DNA of 64,000 nucleotides, from positions 1-64,000 of the forward strand of contig JAJYEQ010000005.1 in assembly GCA_021785695.1 (NCBI GenBank). Direction: 5' to 3'. Positions 58,203-64,000 of this stretch are shown here, in pieces (the stretch's first letter is position 1; each line of letters opens with the position of its first letter). Origin of the DNA: Actinomycetes bacterium. GTDB lineage: Bacteria; Actinomycetota; Acidimicrobiia; Acidimicrobiales; RAAP-2. The notes beneath the pieces are model-generated. The model was not told the DNA's origin. It did not search any database and worked only from the letters and a program-made list of their open reading frames with translations. The translations under genes were made by a program, and so were the position numbers.

Positions 58203-59417
58203 TCACCACGTCACGCGCACCTCGACCACCCCCCGCCACAGCGGCGCGAGGAGGCTGAACTGCGTCTCGGACAGGTCCACGACGCGTCCGGGCGCGTAGT
58301 CCTGGCGGTCGGTGACCAGGCACGAGATGGTGCGTCCGGTCGCCAGGTCCTCGACGGTGATGCGCGTGCCCCGCGGGAGGTACCAGGTGGCGCACTGACC
58401 CGGGTAGTACGAGTACCACGTGGCGATCCCGACCCGGAAGTGCGCCGGGGCGACCGTGGTCGTCGCGACGGCCGCGGCGGCCACGCGACGCACACCGCGC
58501 ACCACCATGACCGTGCCGCGCGCCACCCGCGCCCCCGGGCGCAGGCTCTGGGCGGCGACCATGTTCCAAGCCCCGCCACCGGCTACCCGCACGCGCAGGC
58601 GCAGGCCGGCGCGCGCCGAGGTCGTCTCGGCCGCGTGGGCGCTCAGGCCAACCAGGTCGGGCACCTGTAACCCGCTGGCGGGACGCGCGGCGGTGGGGGC
58701 GCGCGGGACCGTCGGGGCGCGCGGGACCGTCACGACGTGAGCGACGGCCAGCACGACCGAGCCGTGCCAGGCGACGCGGGTGCCCGCTGGCGGGACCTGG
58801 CCGGTCACTTCGGTCCAGTCCGCGGGGCCGCGCACGCTGAAGTACAGCCCGGCCCGCGCCATGGCGGCAAAGGCCCGGGACCGGCTCAGGTGCACCACGT
58901 GGGGCACGGTGGTCTCGCCCGAGGGCGACGAGGCCGCCACCCGGGCCACGCCCAGGACGGCCGTCGCGTGCACCGGGAGCGACGCCCCGGGTCGCGGGTG
59001 CTGGGCCGTGACCAGGGTCCAGGTGGCCGGGCCCTTGGTCACGAAGTAGAGGCCCGCCAGGCGCATGGCGGCGAAGACCTCGCTGCGGCTGCGGTAGAGC
59101 AGGTCGGGCATAACGGTCGTGCCCGCGGTGCGGGGCGCCTCGACCGCCGTGTCGACCACGACCGTCGACCCGCGGGGGACCAGGGTGCCGGCGTGGGGCA
59201 CCTCGCCCACCGCGACGTTCCAGTTAGCCGGGCCGCTGGTGCGGAAGTACAGGCCGGCCCGGGCCATGGCGGCGTACGTGCTCGGCCGATCGAAGTGCAC
59301 GACGTCGGGCATGGCCACCGAGACGTGCGAGGACGACGCCCCCGAGAACTCGGTGGCGCCCAGAAGTGGCCCGAGGCACATGATCGCCCCGACCGCCATT
59401 CGCCACGCCAAGCGCAT
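58203..59417 (-). CDS. Secreted protein with four PASTA-like repeats and C-terminal RlpA-like double-psi beta-barrel domain
   Basis: Four repeats of the type MPDVVHFDRPSTYAAMARAGLYFRTSGPANWNVAVGEVPHAGTLVPRGSTVVV; C-term GIATWYSYYPGQCATWYLPRGTRITVEDLATGRTISCLVTDRQDYAPGRVVDLSETQFSLLAPLWRGVVEVRV. Confidence 0.85.
   Translation of the reverse strand: MRLAWRMAVGAIMCLGPLLGATEFSGASSSHVSVAMPDVVHFDRPSTYAAMARAGLYFRTSGPANWNVAVGEVPHAGTLVPRGSTVVVDTAVEAPRTAGTTVMPDLLYRSRSEVFAAMRLAGLYFVTKGPATWTLVTAQHPRPGASLPVHATAVLGVARVAASSPSGETTVPHVVHLSRSRAFAAMARAGLYFSVRGPADWTEVTGQVPPAGTRVAWHGSVVLAVAHVVTVPRAPTVPRAPTAARPASGLQVPDLVGLSAHAAETTSARAGLRLRVRVAGGGAWNMVAAQSLRPGARVARGTVMVVRGVRRVAAAAVATTTVAPAHFRVGIATWYSYYPGQCATWYLPRGTRITVEDLATGRTISCLVTDRQDYAPGRVVDLSETQFSLLAPLWRGVVEVRVTW
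58696..58731. repeat. Two 18-bp perfect tandem repeats encoding VPRAPT linker
   Basis: ggggcgcgcgggaccgtc x2. Confidence 0.85.
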
Positions 59418-59554
59418 TCGCGCCCGGCCTTTCGATGACGTCAGTAGCCCACCCTCCGATTGGTCAGCGCGTCGCCACGCTCCGGACAACGCTAGGCACG
59501 CGGCGCCGCCAGAGCAAGGCGCGCCGCCCTTTTTTCTATCTTACCTGGTGGAAA

Positions 59555-60337
59555 TCACCGTTCAAGCGCGAAGATTCGGCTGGTGTTGGCCGCGCTGGCC
59601 CGGCGCAGCTGGTCGACGTCCTCGCCGCGCAGCTCAGCCACGAACGCGCCGACCAGCGCGACGTTGGCTGGCTCGTTGGGCTGGCCCCGCAGCGGCACCG
59701 GGGCCAGGAACGGGCTATCGGTCTCGACGTGGAGGCGATCGGCGGGTACCAGGCGCACGGCCTCACGCAGGCTCTCGGCATTCTTGAAGGTCACGATGCC
59801 GGCCACCGAGATGTCGCAGCCCGCCGCCAGGTAGCGCTCGGCCTCCTCGGCGGTGCCGGTGAAGCAGTGGATGACCGTGCGCGGCGGCGTCCCCTCGCTG
59901 GCCAAGATGTCCACGATGTCGTCGACGGCCTCGCGCGCGTGGATCACCAGGGCCAGGTCGAACTCGTGGGCCCAGCCCACCTGCTCGGCGAAGGCCCGCC
60001 GCTGGGTCGCGCGCGGGGCGTGCTCGTAGTAGTAGTCCAGGCCGGTCTCGCCCACCCCGACCAGGCCCTTAGGGCCGCTCGCCACCAGGTCGTACAGGGG
60101 CCGGCGATCCTGCGCCGAGTCGTGCGGGTGCAGACCGATGACGGCGTACACCTCGACCGGCTGGGGCCGGGCCGCCAGGTCCAGGGCCTGGCGCGAGGTG
60201 TTCAGGTCCGTGCCCACGACCACCACGCGGTCCACGCCCGCCTGGCGAGCCCGCGCCAGCACCTCGTCGGTGGTCGCATCGTGACGGTCGGCGAAGGCGT
60301 CCTGCACGTGGCAGTGGGCGTCGGTCCAGCCGCTCAC
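59555..60337 (-). CDS. tatD: TatD family metal-dependent hydrolase
   Basis: WTDAHCHVQDAFA, VIGLHPHDS, GVGETGLDYYYEHAPRATQRRAF, VIHCFTGT, HVETDSPFLAP. Confidence 0.93.
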   Translation of the reverse strand: MSGWTDAHCHVQDAFADRHDATTDEVLARARQAGVDRVVVVGTDLNTSRQALDLAARPQPVEVYAVIGLHPHDSAQDRRPLYDLVASGPKGLVGVGETGLDYYYEHAPRATQRRAFAEQVGWAHEFDLALVIHAREAVDDIVDILASEGTPPRTVIHCFTGTAEEAERYLAAGCDISVAGIVTFKNAESLREAVRLVPADRLHVETDSPFLAPVPLRGQPNEPANVALVGAFVAELRGEDVDQLRRASAANTSRIFALER

Positions 60338-61863
60338 GCGGGGCTCACGATCCTGGGGAACAGCGGGGGGCCCGCGTCGAGGCGGATGCCTCCCGGGGTG
60401 CCGCCCCACGCCAGCCCGGCCAGCCCCGCGTCGAGGGGGGACCCCGCCAGACCCAGGCGGCGCCAGATCTCATCGGCCACGGCGGGCATGGCCGGGCTCA
60501 CCAGGATCGCCACGATGCGCAGCGCCTCGAGCGCCTCGCCGAGGACCGCCTCGACCGGCGCTCCCGGCGCCATCTTCCAGGGCGCGTGGCGCTCGAGGAA
60601 CGCGTTGGTCGCCCCGATCAGCGACCAGGTGGCCTCGAGGGCCGCGTGGGGGGCGAAGCGCTCCCAGGCGTCGCGCGCCCGGGCCACGGCGTCGGCCGCC
60701 GGCGCGCGCAGCTCGGCCGGCGCGGGCGGCGCGGGGGCTAGGCCGGCGCACTTGGTCTCCACGACGCGCACCACGCGGGCCAGCAGGTTGCCCAGGTTGT
60801 TGGCCAGATCCACGTTGTAGCGCTGGACGATGCCCTCGTAGGAGAACTCGCCGTCGTTGCCGAGCGCCGTCTCGCGCAGCAGGTAGTAGCGCAGGGGGTC
60901 GACGCCGAACTCCTCGATCAAGGTCACCGGGGCGATGTCGGTCAGGCGCACCGTGCCTTCGGCGGCCATGGTCTTGGACAGCTTCTGCCCGCCGACCAGC
61001 AGCCAGCCGTGGACCTGGACGTGGTGGGGGGGCTCGAGACCCGCCGCCAGGCACATGGCGGGCCACCACACGCAGTGGAAGCGGATGATCTCCTTGCCGA
61101 TCAGGTGGTGGGAGGCGGGCCACCAGGTCGCCACGGTCGAGTCCTCCCGGCCGTAGCCGATGGCCGTGAGGTAGTTGATGAGCGCGTCGTACCACACGTA
61201 GAAGACGTGCGCCGGGTCCCAGGGGACCGGGATGCCCCAGTCGATCGAGGTCCGCGTGATGGAGATGTCCTTCAGCCCGCCGGCGATGAACGCGTAGGCC
61301 TCGTTGCGCTTGGTCTCGGGCGTCACGAAGCCGGGGTGCTGGTCGTAGTAGTCGCGCAAGCGCTCCTCGAAGGCCGAGAGGCGGAAGAACCAGTTCTCCT
61401 CCTCCATCTCGGTCAGGGGCTGGCCGTGGATCGGGCAGCGCCCCTGCGCGCTGGCCTCCAGGGTGTAGTAGTCCTCGCAGCTCACGCAGTAGAGCCCCCG
61501 GTAGAGGCCCTTGTAGATGTACCCGTTGTCGTAGATGGTGCTCAAGAACCGCTGGACCGTCTCGTGGTGGCGCGGCTCGGTCGTGCGGATGAAGTCGTCG
61601 TAGTCGATGTGGAGGGCGTCCCACGCTTCGTGGAAGCGCGCGGCCGTCTGGTCGGTCCAGGCCTGCGGGGTGGTCTCGTGGCGCGCGGCGGCCTCGGCGA
61701 CCTTCTGGCCGTGCTCGTCGGTGCCCGTCAGGAACAAGACGTCGTCGCCCGCCAGGCGGTGCCAGCGCGCCAGGGCGTCGGCGACCACCGTGGTGTAGGC
61801 GTGGCCCACGTGCGGCGCGTCGTTGACGTAGTAGATGGGCGTGGTGATGTAGAAGCGCGCCAC
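60334..61863 (-). CDS. metG: Methionyl-tRNA synthetase
   Basis: FYITTPIYYVNDAPHVGHAYTTVVADALARW, LTGTDEHGQKV, VHGWLLVGGQKLSKT. Confidence 0.97.
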   Translation of the reverse strand: MARFYITTPIYYVNDAPHVGHAYTTVVADALARWHRLAGDDVLFLTGTDEHGQKVAEAAARHETTPQAWTDQTAARFHEAWDALHIDYDDFIRTTEPRHHETVQRFLSTIYDNGYIYKGLYRGLYCVSCEDYYTLEASAQGRCPIHGQPLTEMEEENWFFRLSAFEERLRDYYDQHPGFVTPETKRNEAYAFIAGGLKDISITRTSIDWGIPVPWDPAHVFYVWYDALINYLTAIGYGREDSTVATWWPASHHLIGKEIIRFHCVWWPAMCLAAGLEPPHHVQVHGWLLVGGQKLSKTMAAEGTVRLTDIAPVTLIEEFGVDPLRYYLLRETALGNDGEFSYEGIVQRYNVDLANNLGNLLARVVRVVETKCAGLAPAPPAPAELRAPAADAVARARDAWERFAPHAALEATWSLIGATNAFLERHAPWKMAPGAPVEAVLGEALEALRIVAILVSPAMPAVADEIWRRLGLAGSPLDAGLAGLAWGGTPGGIRLDAGPPLFPRIVSPA

Positions 61864-61880
61864 CGGACCAGCGTAACGAA

Positions 61881-62813
61881 TCAGGGGGGCGAGCCCGGCC
61901 GGAGCGCCAGCGCGGCCGCGTAGGCATCGCGCCGGCCCACGCCGAGCTCGGCGGCCACGAGCGCCGCCGCGTCGCGGACCGAGTCCCCGGCCGCGAGGCG
62001 CGCGGCCAGGGCCGCGCGCACGGCGGCGGCGTCGGGGGTCGCCCACGCGGCGATGTCCGCGCCCGCCGCGCCGGCCACCACCACCACGACCTCGCCGCGC
62101 ACCTCGCCGTCGGGCCAGTGCTCCAGGACCTCGCTGAGACTCCCGCGCACCACCTCCTCGTGGATCTTGGTCAGCTCCCGGGCGATGGCCACGCGCCGGT
62201 CACCGATGACCTCGCGCACCTCGCGCAAGGTCGCGAGGAGGCGCTGGGGGGACTCGTAGAACACGATGGTGCGCGGCTCGCTGCGCCACGCGGCCAGCCG
62301 CGCGCGCCGCTCGGGCCCGCGCCGGGGCACGAAGCCCTCCATGACGAAGCGGTCGGTGTCCAGCCCGCTCACCGACAGCGCGGCCACGACGGCGCTGGGC
62401 CCGGGCACCGTGGTCACGCGCAGGCCGGCGTCGGCCACCGCCCGCACCACCCGCCGTCCCGGGTCCGAGATCGTCGGCGTGCCCGCGTCGGAGACCAGGG
62501 CCACCTGGCGCCCCGCGGCCACCTCGTCGACCACGGCGGTGGCCAGCGCGGCCTCGTTGTGCTGGTGCAGGCTGCGCAGGCGACCGGCGCCGGCGATGCC
62601 GAGAGCCGAGAGCAGGACGCGGGTGCGCCGCGTGTCCTCGCAGTAGATGACGTCGGCCGCCCCCAGTGTCGTGCGGGCCCGGTCGCTCACGTCGCCCAGG
62701 TTGCCCAGGGGCGTCGCCACCAGGGTCAAGGCTCCCGGCGACAGCGCTTCGTGCGTACGGGGGCCCACCACCGCAGACCGTACCGCGCGCGAGGCACTAG
62801 GATGGTCAGCCAT
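61881..62813 (-). CDS. rsmI: 16S rRNA (cytidine1402-2'-O)-methyltransferase
   Basis: LTLVATPLGNLGDVSDRARTTLGAADVIYCEDTRRTRVLL, VALVSDAGTPTISDPGRRVVRA. Confidence 0.95.
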   Translation of the reverse strand: MADHPSASRAVRSAVVGPRTHEALSPGALTLVATPLGNLGDVSDRARTTLGAADVIYCEDTRRTRVLLSALGIAGAGRLRSLHQHNEAALATAVVDEVAAGRQVALVSDAGTPTISDPGRRVVRAVADAGLRVTTVPGPSAVVAALSVSGLDTDRFVMEGFVPRRGPERRARLAAWRSEPRTIVFYESPQRLLATLREVREVIGDRRVAIARELTKIHEEVVRGSLSEVLEHWPDGEVRGEVVVVVAGAAGADIAAWATPDAAAVRAALAARLAAGDSVRDAAALVAAELGVGRRDAYAAALALRPGSPP

Positions 62814-62895
62814 GTCGAAGCGGACCGTCAAGCGGAAGTTGCGCGCCAAGAAGAAGGCCAACCACGGCAAGAAGCCGAACTGCGGCCGCGGCTGA
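62812..62895 (+). CDS. bL37-like small ribosomal protein
   Basis: 27 aa MSKRTVKRKLRAKKKANHGKKPNCGRG; KKKANHGKKPN resembles mycobacterial bL37 (...SKANHGKRPN). Confidence 0.75.
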   Translation: MSKRTVKRKLRAKKKANHGKKPNCGRG

Positions 62896-62913
62896 GCTAA
62901 CGAGCCCCGTGCG

Positions 62914-63276
62914 TCACCGGCCCGGCGTCGTGTGGGCCACCGCTGCGGGCGCGGCGTCGGCCGCGCGCCGGCTGGCGGTGCGCTGGGCCACCCGGTGCTC
63001 CATGTAGAAGGCCAGGCCGGGCACGAAGCCCGCCAGCAGCATCAGCACCACCAGCCCGAGCCCCAGGCGCGCCTTGAGCGCGAGGTGCACGCACAGCACC
63101 ATGTAGATCGGGTAGAGCACCACGCCGTGGCCCACGCCCACGATGGTCACCAGCACGCGCAGGTGCTCCCACAGGGCCAGGTCGGCGCTGTGCAGGATGA
63201 GGAACGCCGTCAGCACCAGCAGCGTGGTCCCGGTCACGAAGGACATCAGCCGGTAGCGCGCGAAGGCCACGCTCAC
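62914..63276 (-). CDS. DUF3817-like small integral membrane protein
   Basis: FARYRLMSFVTGTTLLVLTAFLIL...VGVGHGVVLYPIYMVLCVHLALKARLGLGLVVLMLLAGFVPGLAFYMEHRV. Confidence 0.7.
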   Translation of the reverse strand: MSVAFARYRLMSFVTGTTLLVLTAFLILHSADLALWEHLRVLVTIVGVGHGVVLYPIYMVLCVHLALKARLGLGLVVLMLLAGFVPGLAFYMEHRVAQRTASRRAADAAPAAVAHTTPGR

Positions 63277-63647
63277 GAGTGACCCCACAGCCGGCGCTTG
63301 GTGCGCGTGGCCAGCTGCTCGAGGTGGTCGTTGTAGGCCGCCAGGCGCGGGTCCTCCTCGGTCTCCCGCTCGCGGGCGGCTCGCGCGTCGGCGCGCATGC
63401 GCTGCTCGTAGGCGACGCGCGCCGCCTCGTCCTCGGCGGACACCTTCTCCAGGTTGATCAGTGCGAACCACCCGATCACGCCGAGCACGCCGAACACCGG
63501 CCACTCGATGGCGTAGAGGTAGCTGAGCGCGTTGCCGCCCACGGCCCGGCCGATCTGCCACCACGCTGCGACGGCGCACAGGACGAGCCAGGCTCCCAGC
63601 AACAGGTGGAGGACGAGGGCCCGAGCGCCCCACCACTTGGCATGCAC
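63273..63647 (-). CDS. Two-TM membrane protein of unknown function with charged C-terminal helix
   Basis: 124 aa; overlaps the DUF3817-like gene by 4 nt. Confidence 0.6.
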   Translation of the reverse strand: MHAKWWGARALVLHLLLGAWLVLCAVAAWWQIGRAVGGNALSYLYAIEWPVFGVLGVIGWFALINLEKVSAEDEAARVAYEQRMRADARAARERETEEDPRLAAYNDHLEQLATRTKRRLWGHS

Positions 63648-63698
63648 GGCGACATCCTAACGACGAGGCGCACCCAAGCGCCCCCGTAGGATGAGGCG

Positions 63699-64000
63699 AT
63701 GGCCCCCCGGCTCGCGCCCTTCGTGTGGCGCGACGTGACGCACGTCCAGGTGGTCCCCGGAGTGTTAGCGGCCCTGGTGGTCCTGGCGATCGCCTACGCG
63801 TGGGCCCAGCACCGCGTACCCGGCTGGCCCGCCCGCCGCGGGGTCGCGTTCCTCGGCGCTCTGGCCACCTTGGCCCTGGCCACCCAGTCGGTCGTCGGTG
63901 TCTACGACCGGGCCTACTTCAGTGACCACATGATCCAGCACCTCGCGCTGATCATGGTGGCCGGCCCGCTGCTGGCCCTCTCGGCCCCCTTGGACCTGGC
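63699..64000 (+). CDS. CtaG-like cytochrome c oxidase assembly membrane protein (truncated by window end)
   Basis: Own translation MAPRLAPFVWRDVTHVQVVPGVLAALVVLAIAYAWAQHRVPGWPARRGVAFLGALATLALATQSVVGVYDRAYFSDHMIQHLALIMVAGPLLALSAPLDL; not in the ORF track because it runs off the edge. Confidence 0.75.
   Translation, partial: MAPRLAPFVWRDVTHVQVVPGVLAALVVLAIAYAWAQHRVPGWPARRGVAFLGALATLALATQSVVGVYDRAYFSDHMIQHLALIMVAGPLLALSAPLDL

Overview
High-GC actinobacterial chromosome segment. The conserved gene order and the F420 and bS22/bL37 genes suggest Acidimicrobiia or a relative, but that placement is inference. Most of the window is dense core genome. Main blocks: (i) an atypical, gene-poor left end (1-2650) with an ECF sigma factor, a co-transcribed single-pass membrane protein, a possible IS21-type terminus and a probable PIN-toxin remnant; (ii) envelope and glycosyltransferase genes (2670-10525, 14362-18489, 21318-30726); (iii) an F420-dependent oxidoreductase next to an archaeal-type riboflavin synthase, then a thiolase; (iv) ftsH; (v) cofD/cofE and a mannose-1-P guanylyltransferase-like gene; (vi) the run ppx-ftsB-eno-mazG-ppiC/surA-mfd-pth-rplY-prs-glmU; (vii) a two-component system followed by an ApbE / ferric-reductase-like / NuoF-like / ferredoxin module; (viii) bS22, ispE, rsmA, a PASTA-RlpA protein, tatD, metG, rsmI, bL37 and a truncated ctaG. 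Two tRNAs are visible. One is a Leu(UAA)-type tRNA with a very short variable region. No CRISPR array, rRNA or intact transposon was seen. Strongest second-look items: the archaeal-type riboflavin synthase, window-wide leaderless promoter architecture (TANNNT 6-8 nt before the start codon), the PASTA-RlpA protein in the usual rpfB position, the ApbE/FRD/NuoF/Fd redox module, a GlmU without room for its acetyltransferase site, the DUF501-Ppx fusion, and the bL37/rsmI divergent start-codon overlap. All family calls come from reading motifs, with no database search.
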